Shown here piece by piece: positions 38,159-51,510 of a stretch of 64,000 bases of DNA. The translations under genes and the position numbers were made by a program. A model generated the notes under the pieces. That model was not told where the DNA came from. It was given only the letters and a program-made list of their open reading frames with translations, and ran no database searches. Origin of the DNA: Apostichopus japonicus. Taxonomy: Eukaryota > Echinodermata > Holothuroidea > Aspidochirotida > Stichopodidae. The stretch is from assembly GCF_037975245.1 (NCBI RefSeq), contig NC_092583.1:11177764-11241763 (forward strand), given 5' to 3'. How positions within the stretch are numbered: position 1 is the first letter of the stretch; each line of letters starts with the position of its first letter.

Positions 38159-38182
38159 ACATAACATAACATAACATAACAT
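38159..38182. repeat. ACATA pentanucleotide microsatellite
   Basis: About five uninterrupted copies of ATAAC/ACATA. Confidence 0.9.
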
Positions 38183-39340
38183 ACACAGCAAGAGTTCATT
38201 ATCTTTGTTATTTGTATTTTGCAAATACCTGCAGTGGCTCTGCGCATATTTTTACTCTTATCATGATTCCATTTACCTAAACATCTCTATCCACATTCAA
38301 GGTTTCGTCTATTTGTAGTATCAAAACAGGCACATGTGTGAGATACGATGTAATCTATTATGAGACGTATCGTAAATCAATGTGCTGTCATAAACCAAGC
38401 TTATCAGATTGTGAACTTTACAATGTTTATTGACCAATATCAACATAAGATATCCACCGTAACTGTTTCGCTATGTCGTTGCTAATGATATACCCTTTTC
38501 ACTTTTACCCGCTGATACAAAACTTCTCGTTGTCGTCGTCGTGGGCTGGCCCTAGCTCCGGTCCTTACGTCAACGTATAATAGACATTCAATTAATGCTT
38601 ATAGCTCAAGAACGACCCTCGCTGTGGAACACGTCAGAAATCATGGTGGGGTTCTAATCAAATAAACCGCTAAATTTATTCCTCCTTTAGTACTCACATG
38701 TCGTTAGATAACTTTATAAGGGAACTTTGACCAAAAACGAAAAAAAAAACTGTTGCTCGATGGCAAAAACCTTGAGCGTGAACCACATGAACAAATGTCA
38801 CACACTGGTTGATAACTAGTGTAACATGAATTAACGATCAGGCTATATTGACTTATATATTAAAAGAAAAACAATGAGTCATCTCGTCACTATGCATGAT
38901 GTATGCATGCGATCAGTCCTATGCAGATACATTACACAGGGAACCACATTTGGGAAATTTGGAGGTTGTGACAAGAACTACATGTACACCATACAACCAG
39001 GATTGTTCAACAACACCTTATAAAAGGCTCTGGCTGTGTTAATTGAGACATATAAAATAACTGGAGGCTTCCCACTGTTATTCAGGTCAGAGAGTATATA
39101 AACCAGCACTTAAAGAAAGAAAATTACGCTGTGGCATATTTTCATGCACCAGGAGAAGGAGGGTGCTTAACACACATGACGTCAGCAACTATAAGTTATG
39201 AAGTCCCATCGAAACTGCTTAAAGCGATGTGTTTACCGGTGATAAGCAAATAATGGCACATTCAACAGTACTCGTTAACACGACCCAAGCAAGTGCAGTT
39301 TCTGATATTTTCCGCACAGCTATTAAGCTGAAATAGCGTG
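38183..39340. other. Anonymous non-coding sequence
   Basis: Contains TGACGTCA at 39177. No gene seen. Confidence 0.6.
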
Positions 39341-39650
39341 GAGTGTGGTGGCCAGTTGGCTAAGGCGGCGGACGCTTGATCCAAGGCTCGCTGGTTCGAT
39401 TCCTGCCAAAGTTCATTAAGTTGTGTCCTTGGGCAAGATGCTTTATCTCAATTGCCCTCTCCCACCCAGGGGTTAAATGGGTACCTGTGAGGTAACTTGT
39501 CATTGGGCGCAGTATATAACTGCAGTCGCCTGGAGGGATTGTCTCTGGGACAGGTTATCTTTGACCAGGGGTAATATAACATTTGTAAAGCACTTTGAGA
39601 CCTATATTGCTGGTATAAAGCGCTATATAAATATCGAATATTATTATTAT
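39341..39650 (+). mobile_element. tRNA-derived SINE, full-length-looking
   Basis: The head (39346-39410) has an A box TGGCCAGTTGGCTAAGGC, an anticodon-arm-like CGGACGCTTGATCCAAGGC and a B box CTGGTTCGATTCC, so it derives from a tRNA, probably of the Leu or Ser type by its A box and arm. The body contains CCTTGGGCAAGATGCTTTATC. The 3' end GTAAAGCACTTTGAGACC...TAAAGCGCTATATAAAT leads into a TTA tail. This AAGCGCTATATAAAT tail is widespread in animal SINEs and is thought to be borrowed from a partner LINE. No target duplication could be recognised. The open frame inside is an artefact. Confidence 0.88.
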
Positions 39651-42600
39651 ATTACATACTTAACAGCTTTATAACCATGCGTAATGATATGGCGCTAAAC
39701 ACCATTATTTTCTTTCTTTTTTCTTCTGATAGGATTAAATGTTGCAACATTTTTATAGAGTGAATGTTACATCATGAACAAGGTGTGATGTTATCATACG
39801 ACATTTATATATATTATGAACCACCAGTCCATAATATCAAAGCGCACAATCAGCGATGTGACGATATGCAGTTATAGTATTTATGCAAATACGTGTATAC
39901 ATCGTGTTTGTTTATTGATCATCGCATCAACATGGTACCCTCTTTAAAGCCACGTTTCATGATTCTCTTTACAAACCAAACCTTTCAAAATGTTGGCACA
40001 GCTGGTAGCAAACATGTTTGTATCATCTAACAAACAAGGGCGCCTGTGGCAAGCTACAACCGACATTTACACCCAACCGGTTTTTATTTTTAATTTGCGT
40101 CAAATGCGGAAGTACAGACCGTTATACGAATCATCTTATATGTCATTAACTGATGGTAGCAGAATTTAATGCTCAACGTTCTATTAATAAAAATCGAACA
40201 CTGAGGTAAATTAAAGGCCCACTCTTCTATAACATGGTAAACCTGTACTGTTTTTAATATGTTCAATTGAAAATGTTCTTATGTCAACTTCGTGGGTTCT
40301 ATTTTTATTTTGTTTTAATGGATTAAGGTTTAGGGGGACTGTTTGCTAAATTTTGTTTGAACAACCCAAATAGTACCGTATAGTCACATTGCTTGCAATT
40401 AATTCCACGTGTATGTACCGTGTAAGGAGGCAGGTTTTACAATCTTAAATAATCTTCTTCTCTTTTTCAACTGAAAAACCCAAAAATGTTAATAAAAACG
40501 AGGACAAAATGAGGTCAACGTTTCCTTATATATTCTAAGAACAGAGACAGATAATTTACCTTATAAATTTAAGTCGTTATAAAAGTCTTAACATATATAC
40601 GCCTTGTTATCTATACATATACGAAGGATGTGCTATTAATACATTCTAATCCATTATTAACGGGTAAGGGTCGAACGCCTATAGTGTTGACTTCATGAAT
40701 TAATAAAAGCATTACAAAGCATGTCTATAATCAGGGATGTAACCTTGTATAACCATTGCACAGTAGTTTAATTGAAGTAATAAAAGAAGTAATATTATGT
40801 AGGTTAGTGAAGAGCAACACCCTGATAATGTCAGGTTTGTGAACTCATGTTTCTTTCGACAAATTTCAAAAGATAAATTCTCTTTAGCACGGAAATTGTA
40901 ACCAAAGCGTTTCATCAGTTACGACTGACGTTGTATGATATTTCCTATCATAATTAATGCATTACAATCACTCTATAGTAGCCGTATGTGTTATTCAGTT
41001 ACTGAATGATATATATTTTATATGTTATTAACTCTACTCGAAACTCATTTCTGTACACGACCAAATTGCTCACGCGACATAATGCTATAAATACTATATG
41101 CGCGGATATCATTCTTGACGTGTATAGTGTATGTAAACCACAATACCAGACAAAAAATATATATTACTGAGTGACAGTAAATGTTTATTCAAAGAATATA
41201 TTTTACTCATATTCGGTGGTTACATTAGAATAACATATTTTGAAATTTGGCTGTAAACTACAGATATTTCATGAAAGCACGCGATCTAGATATACTCTAG
41301 GATAACTGTTATAATTGCAATCAGAACCGCCTAGCTGCGTGTGCCCGAGCTGCGTTAAAAGATAACAGCCGTCAACAACACGTTCGTTTGAATATCTCAT
41401 GTTATCTTAATAGAGACAGTTTTCTTTTGTAAGGTCATTTCAGGTTCATAAAAGGAAGAACATAATAGGCTATACTTATCAAATTACATGATTTCGTTGA
41501 AATCTGATTTACCTCGAAATATATGTAATTAATAACCTAGTAGGGTCGGAAAAGAACCGACGATAATTTTAAGTGTAGGCTATACCTGGACATGATCATA
41601 CCTAAACAATGTACCTTCGTTCGAAGTTGAGAGGAGAGGCCGGCGGAAGAGGGAAATGTAAGAAGTTGGTTGATGTGATTAAATGTATGATGGATGCATA
41701 AGTTCAAATTTTTCATTTTCTGTATCGAAGGCGCTGCAACGCGTTCGCTACAAATGAACTAATGCGTATACTACGTATGTCAGAGTCGCGGAACAGGTAA
41801 TTATACTGAAAACACTTTCTTTTACATGTAAACAAATACTCGGATGTTGACAGGGCAACGAAATACACGATTTTAATATCCGCGCCTTCACTAAAAGCAA
41901 TGGTCAACCAGTTGGTTTCCTATACATCAATTAACTCCCTGGTTTGCAGCGTTGGCCCATAGAGGTGCCACCTAGTCAGTCATCGCGCAACTAATACTAG
42001 CGTCAACAATATGAGATATACGGCCATTGACTTACACTATAGATTCATCACTTTCCATGGCCGCTATAGCATATGATAGGAATTTTCAACTGACATGTCC
42101 TAACTACCATTTAATGGTAATGATGCTTATGTTTGAGCTATCATGGTAGTTTACTTACAAATTTATCCACCATGAATATTTAAACTTTTAACTAGATGAG
42201 ATGAAACGTTTAGCAATAGTAATCCCCAACCCATCTGCCAGCTCTCACTGCGGATCATTGTTCTACTCAGAAATTTCTAAAACCAAATACAAGAGGTTTT
42301 AATCACCAATCAGTCCTCCTGATTTTTAGACCATCATGTAGTTGAATATCTTCTTCAACATTCAAGTGTAAATTGTGGTATGACGATATTTTGGATTATA
42401 GCTACAATTACAGTGACTGTCTTTCATATTCGTAACAAGAATACATCCACACCAGTCTATGTCATTACAGTAATAGTCTAGCCTACACACTCACACTTAC
42501 ACTATCATCTTGTTTGTCTACCATGGCCGGGGACCAATCTTGAACATGAATGGGCTATAACGAACATTATTTATTACACAATGCATAACTTAATAGGGCT

Positions 42601-43719
42601 CAGCAAATTCATACACAGCCAGCGAATGAAGTAGCTGACATTTAGACGTTATATTCTCCTCCATGTTATCAGCTTGTTAAAACAACAAATTACGAGAGGA
42701 GTTCCAATTAATATGGCAGTAAATGTCATAGTTAGGCAAGTAAAACGTCTAACAGATTCATTCGTTAAATTAGCATGATATATAAACCTTTTTTTTTTGT
42801 TATTGTTATATGCAGACCAGTGTCTTCTTCTATGAATCTTAAGCATATTGTCAGTCGTCGGGTATTGTGAATAAGTCAACTTTACGATTCAAGGAAAGCA
42901 ACATATCTCGCTGTCGTGACATTCATTGCGCAATGTCGCCATAATCATAATATATGAACAGGCTTCTATATCATTTGATTGAATTCATCTTTAGGAATGT
43001 CAGACTTACTATATAGCTTTATATGTAGCCTGCATTATGGTCTGGTTTACTCGTCTTCGGTGAGAATATTTGACGAGAAACGTTGATACATTTCTTTCTG
43101 CAAGAATCATAAAGTTTTCCAGTCATTCCGGGATAGCCGCGAGATCATTAATGTACGTTTCTTGTTTCCTTTTGTAATTTACCAGTGACTAGATAACTTT
43201 ACAAATAACGGCACTATACATGATTGTAACCATTGTTCATATAATACTCTTTTTTCAACTATATATGCTTTTAGTTATTATTTTCCCCACTTTTTGTGGA
43301 TAATATGCAGCACAGGATGTTTTAAGTCAGTCATCAGGGACATGTCTGTCTGCCTCCGGTTATTTTAAACCTATTCCATCATCCATGATGTTTTCACTCC
43401 AAGCGTAATGAGGCGTATATCAATAAGTGTCAATGATTATGCTACTGATCGGTTCTCTTGAGAGGATTTTCTTTCGACTCGATTTTAGACCGCACCGCTC
43501 ATGAAATTCCCGGAAGATTCAAGCAAAATGCGAGTGAAGATTCGATTTTTTTTTTGGTATTTGATAGTTAAGTTTATTATTCATCACTCTGGCGTAACGT
43601 TCTTGAAATATCGTGTTCTCTGATACCACCAGACAACCATTAAAAACAAAACAACTTCGAAACAGTACAGGCATCAGTAAAAACAGTAATGAAACTTACA
43701 CACACCACTGAGAGGCATT
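39651..43719. other. Anonymous non-coding sequence
   Basis: About 4 kb of AT-rich DNA with no gene, RNA gene or tandem repeat that I can support. It is the longest repeat-poor stretch apart from 56.3-60.7 kb. Confidence 0.55.
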
Positions 43720-44041
43720 TCACTTAAGCTTAATTGTATTCTGCTTAAGTAAAATTGTCTTTTACTTAAGTAAAATTTCAATTAAGCTTAAGTGATGAAA
43801 AAGAATGACATTTTTACTAAAGCTAAGTGCACTATAACTTAAGTGAAATTGTATTTTATTTAAGTTGAATATAATTTAGCTTAAGTGAAATTGAATTCAA
43901 CTTAAGCTTAAAAGGGAAGTTGTTATTATACTTAAGTGGAATAAAAAGAGCTTCAGTAAAATGCAATACTACTTAAGTGCAATTATTTTCACTTAAGCTT
44001 ATTTGTGTTCTACTTAAGTGGAATCAATTCTACTTAAGTAC
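43720..44041. repeat. Array of CTTAAG palindromes at about 21-bp spacing
   Basis: Perfect CTTAAG, mostly within ACTTAAGT, starts at 43723, 43744, 43765, 43787, 43838, 43880, 43901, 43931, 43972, 43992, 44013 and 44033. Degenerate versions at 43817, 43858 and 43951 fill the gaps, so spacing is 20-22 bp throughout except for two 30-bp steps. The linkers (for example TGAAATTGAATTCAA and TGGAATCAATTCTA) are themselves close to self-complementary, so the array reads almost the same on both strands and could fold into many alternative hairpins. Confidence 0.9.
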
Positions 44042-45956
44042 CATAAGGAACTCAATGTTAAAACGGCTTGCCATATAGGTATTGAGAGCCAGCTTAGGCT
44101 CTTGGCAAAATTATGTCGCCCGGTTCCCCATTTTAGAAACATCTTTTTTATCTCAACCAGTCAAGTATATTATGATAATAAGAATACGTGAATTTATATT
44201 CCATATCTTCCCGGACCCACTATAAATAATAGACGTCGGGCTCTTGGGGCTGCATGTAGCCGGGCCCTTCTGGAAGGCGTGACAATAACAACAACAACAA
44301 CAATGACGAAAAAATCGAGCAACAAAAACGAACAACTTGAAGATAGTGGTAATATCGTACAACTGTTGATGGTACCTCACTTGAAAACGAAAAAGAAACA
44401 AAAAAAAAAGAACCATAATCTTCCTGAAAACAAAATAACATTTCCCTACCGACAGGCTCGTTCACGGACTATTTCACTTTGTTGGTATGTAAACTAGGAT
44501 GTGAATCGCCCTATTTTTTATCGAACATCGCCTTAGGCGAGGGATCCATATTTTGTAACACTAAATGTACTTATAAGTTACAAATGATGCTATAGTTTGC
44601 AGCCGTATCGATTTTTTTGTGTGACATTTGACGTAGTTAGTGTTGAGCAGAAGAGAGCATTCTCTCTCTATAGAAAGTTCGACATTTGAACACGTGTGTG
44701 TGGAGGGGGCGGGGAGGGGAGGGTAGAGGGGGAGACCATTCCCTCATAATAAGTGTGAATAACACATATAGAAGTTATCTTTTGATGTGTGTATCCCGTC
44801 AAAATGATTTTGTCTTTTCGCTGTAACGTTACCATCATCTTTACTGTGGATGCATTGTGCTGTTAATGCGCTATAAATGACGGCAGCTACCTGGTATTAT
44901 TTTTCTTTTCTGCTTAAGAATACAAAGAAACCCTAAAAATATATATTGTTCATGATTTAACGGATGATATATATATATATATATATATTTATACATATAC
45001 TATATGTTTACAGAAATTCGAAATTTCTTATGGCAATTTGTACATGATGTTCCAAACACTGTTTTGTTTTACACCTATTGGGAAATTATATAACAAGCGC
45101 TTTCAAACTAATATCTTAAAGCATGAAAGACGCATGCGCCTTTGAAATTTTGAGCTATGGAAAAACGGTTCTTACTTGTTGTTACTTGAATTATGCACAG
45201 ATATGTGCTTTTCGTTTCGGCATGCTTTCCTTCTTTCGTATCTAATGTAATAAACAGTTCTCCGTCCGCATATATGACGTCATAGTGTCATCACTCTAGC
45301 GACAGCTGTAGGATCCACACATACTCGACGACTCGTTACATTGAGTCAGCTACAAAAGAATGACATTTTGAACGTTCAGTTATCGCCTTGCTTGGCTTGG
45401 GAGGTGATCATGCATTAAGTTTCAGTCATAACTAAATTCGCATACATGACACGCTCAGGGTAAACTCTAGCCAGGAACAGACAGCCAACACAGTATTCAG
45501 TGGGTCCTATTTCACCTGCAGTTATTATATGGCGTTTTACCTACACGAATTACCCCGAGGCCTGATACTGTTATAATTACCAAATCTCTTCGGAATGTGT
45601 TTAAATGTGCCCTGTCTGTCTCAATCTATTGAATACGAGTTCAGCCAGCTATCCGAGATCACAGAGTAAATAGGATAAGCTCAGATTTAAACATATACCA
45701 CTAACGATAAACAAGGAGTATGACGAAGACTATAAAGCATTTTAGAGCGACCCCTCGATACTGTCATTTTTTACAATAGCTGATGTTTTCTAACTTCAGA
45801 CGAGGGACATTAATCAGCGAAAGAACGCTTTGATCCGTGAGATACTGTTACAATGTGTAGTCTAAGATATGAGTTATAGTGTTTCAATTGTTCCGGGTAA
45901 ATTTCTGCTCTCTTCCAAAAAGAAGGACTTTCAATAGCTGGTTAAGCATACATGTT
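44042..45956. other. Non-coding sequence with a possible retroposon 3' end
   Basis: At about 44220-44305 a GC-richer patch (GGGCTCTTGGGGCTGCATG, AGCCGGGCCCTTCTGG) runs into an AAC tail at 44283-44302, as a retroposon 3' end would. A G-rich quadruplex candidate lies at 44705-44731, a TA run at 44967-44988 and TGACGTCA at 45275. No gene recognised. Confidence 0.5.
44705..44731 (+). other. G-quadruplex candidate
   Basis: Five G-runs: GGGGGCGGGGAGGGG, then AGGG and TAGAGGGGG, with loops of 1-4 bases. Confidence 0.65.
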
Positions 45957-46265
45957 TTCTTCTATTCCTTCATCGAATTACTCTATATCCCTCTAACAAT
46001 TACCTATCCTATGTTACCTATCCTTCCTACATACAGACACCCTATATGCATACGTGTGTTTTCTTCTATTCCTTCATTGAATTATTCTGTTCTCCTCTAA
46101 CACTTACCTATCCCATGTTACCTATCCTCCCTATACATACAGACACCCTATACGCATACACGTGTTTACTTCTATTCCTTCATTGAATTATTCTATTAGC
46201 TTCTAACACTTACCTAACTTACACTTCCTACTTACAGACACCTCTTACATATATATGCTTCTATT
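45957..46265. repeat. Three-copy tandem repeat, about 105 bp
   Basis: CTTCTATTCCTTCAT starts at 45959, 46063 and 46169. Copies share GAATTA, TCTAACA(A/C)TTACCTA, ATGTTACCTATCC and ACATACAGACACC. A fourth copy begins at about 46256 and fades after GCTTCTATTC. Confidence 0.92.
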
Positions 46266-47499
46266 CGCGGATACCGGTATACCCAACCTTGCTACCTCCC
46301 TTTATATCTAACCTCTTCACGCACGCTTTACCCAACCCTCGTTTTACGGATAGCCTCCCTACGTCACTTAAATCGCATGTTATCCTTTATTTGACTTATC
46401 CGGTGGGTTGCATTTCCAATATTATTTTCTGTTTACACATTTTAAGGTGAAATTCACCCAGTCCTTGGCTTCTCCGAACGTGTACACGAATGCAGCTTTT
46501 TTTTTGTCTTCTTGGGTCTTGAGATATAAGTTGAAGATAGCGACATATTTGGTCATACCGGAAATGAAGTCGCCACTCTAGCTTCAATATTGATTCTCGC
46601 GAGAGAATTAAATTTACGCTCTCGTGGATGGTATAGCGATATTTAGAATAATAGTCAAACAATCAAAGGTTAGAGTTTGAAAATCTATAGAATTGTTTTT
46701 CAATTTATGATTTAATGGAACATTTTGCATTTTGCCTGATCAGTTAGGTCGCATATTTTAAAGCACGCGCCCACTGCTGGGTTAGGCTACTATACTATGG
46801 TAGTGTTGCTGCGTAGTACAACATGTCGCAACAATCTTACAAAAAAAAGACATATCGTAGAACTCAAGTTTCAATAAAAAATACATATGAAGTTAAAATA
46901 TCGAACCCAACACAGTTTTATAAATACCGAAATTCCTTACAACCTCAACACATTCACAACCATTACGCTTATTACATTATAGCATGTGACCTTACTGGCA
47001 ACCGTGCAGTATGTGACCTATCTGTCTATCCTCAAGTTGGAAGAAAATTTAAATATCATATGGTTTCCAGAGAGATCATTCATCAAAAAGTCTGAAATTG
47101 ATAGCTGATATCTGCTGCATGGTTATCACGTGACATAACGCTTGTTTTCTCATTTATTTAAAATTCGTTTAACAGCCCCTACAAATTCTGAAATGGGCAT
47201 ATTACTAGCCACTCTGTATAAATCAATCAACACGCTTGTCGTTTTGAATATTAAATTTTACTCGTGTGGCGTTTAGATCACACAAGGTGTCAGTGGAGAA
47301 AAACAGAAACGACGATATTGTTGGAAAGGGTATTTGTATATGATAAGAGTTGTGAATAAATGTCAGTTTAAATACTTTATATCCCATGTCAAATGCCAAA
47401 CTTGATCGTATAGGATCTTGCTGATGAGGTAAGGCCTATAGTGGACGAGAGTATGCTAACAATTGTTGGAGCAACTTGACAGTTGTTGAGGAAGAACTG
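46266..47499. other. Anonymous non-coding sequence
   Basis: A 90-codon ATG frame at 46823-47095 has ordinary AT-rich composition and no recognisable domain, so it is not called. No other feature seen. Confidence 0.5.
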
Positions 47500-47765
47500 C
47501 AGGTGACGATACAGACCTGCATGTGGTGAAGTAGACCTGCATGTTGTGAGGTAGACCTTCAGGTGACGATATAAACCTACATGTGCTGAGGTATACCTAC
47601 ATGTGACGATATAGATCTACAGGTTACGATATTCACCTGCATATGGTGAGGTAGACCTGCATGTGGTAAGGTAGACCTACAATTAACGATATAAACCTGC
47701 AGGTGGTGAGGTACACCTGCATGTGACGATATATACCTGCAGGTTGTAAAGTAGACCTATACCCT
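47500..47765. repeat. 20-bp minisatellite, about 13 copies
   Basis: The unit is GAGGTAGACCTGCATGTGGT with two alternating endings, one TGGTGAGGTAGA and one TGACGATATANA. Some units contain the palindrome ACCTGCAGGT. Copies are diverged but stay in register over about 265 bp. Confidence 0.9.
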
Positions 47766-49020
47766 TGATGACGTAGACCAAGGTAAACCTTTGAAATAAT
47801 ATGAAAGGCACCACTTTTGTTTGTTAAAGTAGAGTTTAGTAGCAAAATGTAGAAAACTGTCATTTCATTGAAAAATGAGATCCAATTGCTAAAAGTTCTG
47901 CTTTTATTCTGCATTAAGAGTTACATTTGTCAAAATCTGATACTAATTCACCGTACTTGGCCATTGAGAGAGTATTGAAGAATGTTTAACTTGACAATGA
48001 ATAAATAATAAAACACAATACATATTCTTGAGCTTTATTTATGAAGTTAAAAAGGGAGTTCACACCCAACACCTCCTGAATCCGATTCCGAGGTAGTTTT
48101 GAGCCAGAAGGAATGGTCTAATTCTTCCCTTACTGAAATTAAAACTAATGGAAGTGCCCGCCACACCCCCTTCCCCTCACTGCAGGGACAAAACTTATTC
48201 TGCGTTGGATTATACCAAAGACGGAGATGTCAGTTAGATTGAGGGGTGTCAAATTATGTGAAAATATCACAAAACTTGGTTAGTATTTTGCAATGAAGCG
48301 ACCCATTACTATGTACTACTTCACGCCTGACTGTACATGTTCCATACAGTGCAATTAGTTTCTTCCTTCCATTTACAAATATTTTACACAATGACGTTAT
48401 GTGACAGTGTGACTGCCAGACAACACCAGGTTATGATTCGTCTATAAATACTGAATATAGTTCATGTATTTTTATAATTATTCTGATGAAAAAGAAATGT
48501 CGTGTATCACACACACAAAACATTGCTCTAATTCTTACCGCAAAGGGGGAATTATTTGCCATGGTTACAAGCTAATTTTCCCTTCAGTTAAAAGTAACTA
48601 TCTCGAATACTGACTTTTTCGAGGAGGATTAAGTAGAATTATGGATGTAATTTCCTCCTGCGGAAACACCTACGAAGTTCGTTGAGTCTCAGAAATTGAG
48701 TGTCGCAATGTTATATCCAGATTAGTCCAGCAGACGTTATACGACGCTCTCCAGTACATGTAAGCTGCTAAGGCTACTTTGGGGTCTTCGCAGTGAAGCA
48801 AAAAAAAAAGAGTTATTTCACAGGAATCCCTTTTGTAAGATATCCCTTTATCTATGAAATCCCAGGTTGTCGCGGAACCGGTAATGTGAGTATAAAGTAG
48901 AGAACATACTAATATTAATAATGTACTTGAACAGTTAGATGTTTTGATGCTGTTAGTACAGTGTCACTGACCTCTGTGTTATAGTATGACACTGTCAGTA
49001 TTCCTGATATACACCATATA
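47766..49020. other. Anonymous non-coding sequence
   Basis: No gene or repeat that I can support. Confidence 0.6.
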
Positions 49021-49160
49021 GTATAGTATAGTATACCATAGTATTACTGTAAGATCAGTGATTAAACTATTAAAGTATTACTGTAAACCAGTGGTATAGA
49101 CCATGGATATGGTATTACTGTAAGGGATGCAACTAACATTACACCTGTATTACTGTAAGT
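49021..49160. repeat. GTATTACTGTAA repeat, four copies
   Basis: GTATTACTGTAA occurs at 49041, 49075, 49112 and 49147, spacings of 34-37 bp, with poorly conserved linkers. A short GTATA run precedes it. Confidence 0.8.
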
Positions 49161-49838
49161 AGTAAAAACCATTATTATCATGATATGACTTTAAATGCAG
49201 TGATATTGCTCATTAAGGACATTTTTAACGTTATTTGATTGTTCAGCATAAACATCGATAAATGTTCGAGAAACACACATGAAGTAGTCTGTAGATTCTC
49301 TTTATTATGTATATGCAAAATGTCATCTTTGGTATTTTTAAATATTTCATATGAACATTCTTTCACTCTTGTACGACGTTACTGTATGAGTATGTACAAG
49401 TACAAGAACCTTATTGATAAACGGTGCTAAATATTGTTTTTGAATCCAGTTTCTTCTGTTTGTTCTTATCAATAACTCGTTTTTTCAAATATGAAAATGT
49501 TCCCTAAAAGACAGACTTGTCTCGGTCCTCGACACATTTAATGAGTACATTTTAAATTAATTTCATGTTGTAATAAAGAACCTAAGTGCTCCCCGATGTC
49601 TAACGAGCAAGTTTCGACAATCCTCAGTCTGTGCAGGCTGCAGGCAGACACATCTCTCGAAATATGTGATTAGTTCATAACGAAGGCTTATCTGCAGCAA
49701 GGCTTGTAATAACAAACTAGTGATTACATATTTGTCACATACAGAGCTCGTTCGCGTATCAGATGCTCTGTGAACGATAACTACACAGAGATTAAAAAGT
49801 AAACATTGCAATGCTTAAAGGTAATCGGCCAAATCACC

Positions 49839-49840
<2 letters not shown>
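49161..49840. other. Anonymous non-coding sequence
   Basis: No gene that I can support. Confidence 0.6.
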
Positions 49841-51083
<1,243 letters not shown>

Positions 51084-51190
51084 GCGTACATGTACTTTCG
51101 AAGAACTGTAGGCTATGCTTCTTGCGTACATATACTTTCGCAGAACTGTATTCTTCTTGCGTACATATACTTTCGCAGAACTGTATGCTT
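51084..51190. repeat. Three-copy tandem repeat, 35-40 bp
   Basis: GCGTACAT(A/G)TACTTTCG starts at 51084, 51124 and 51159, each followed by (A/C)AGAACTGTA and a CTTCTTGC-like end. Confidence 0.92.
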
Positions 51191-51254
51191 CTTCTTTCTT
51201 GCTGTTTGCGGTTATTTGCTGTAGGCTAAGAATGACTTATTATATTGTCGACTC

Positions 51255-51510
51255 GTAACATATACAGCAACCGTAAATAGTATGCTGTACATGATGGATA
51301 TGAAAGATTATGTTTACAACTTGCTATATAGGCCTACTTATAACATATGCCAGGAACCCTGAATATTTTCCATACATAACGGATATGAAAAAGTGACTCC
51401 GTTTAAAATTGGTTATAGGCCTAGTCATAACATATACAACGAACCGTGATTATTATGCAATTCATATCATATAAAAATTTAAAAAACCTGAATCTGTTTA
51501 AAACGAATCC
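51255..51510. repeat. Three-copy degenerate tandem repeat, about 86 bp
   Basis: TAACATATNC with a following (A/G)AACC starts at 51256, 51341 and 51428. Copies share ATATAGGCCTA and GGATATGAAA elements, with indels. Confidence 0.75.

Noticed and set aside
40664-40680. GCGTTCGACCC on the minus strand as a Pol III B box
   Set aside because: No A box or tRNA-like fold.
46823-47095. 90-codon frame with a true ATG
   Set aside because: Composition (Lys, Tyr, Asn, Ile, His) matches AT-rich random sequence and no domain or splice context is visible. Transcript evidence would be needed.
47500-47765. CRISPR-like regular repeats
   Set aside because: Units abut without unique spacers and the DNA is plainly eukaryotic. 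It is a minisatellite. The same reasoning applies to the other tandem arrays.
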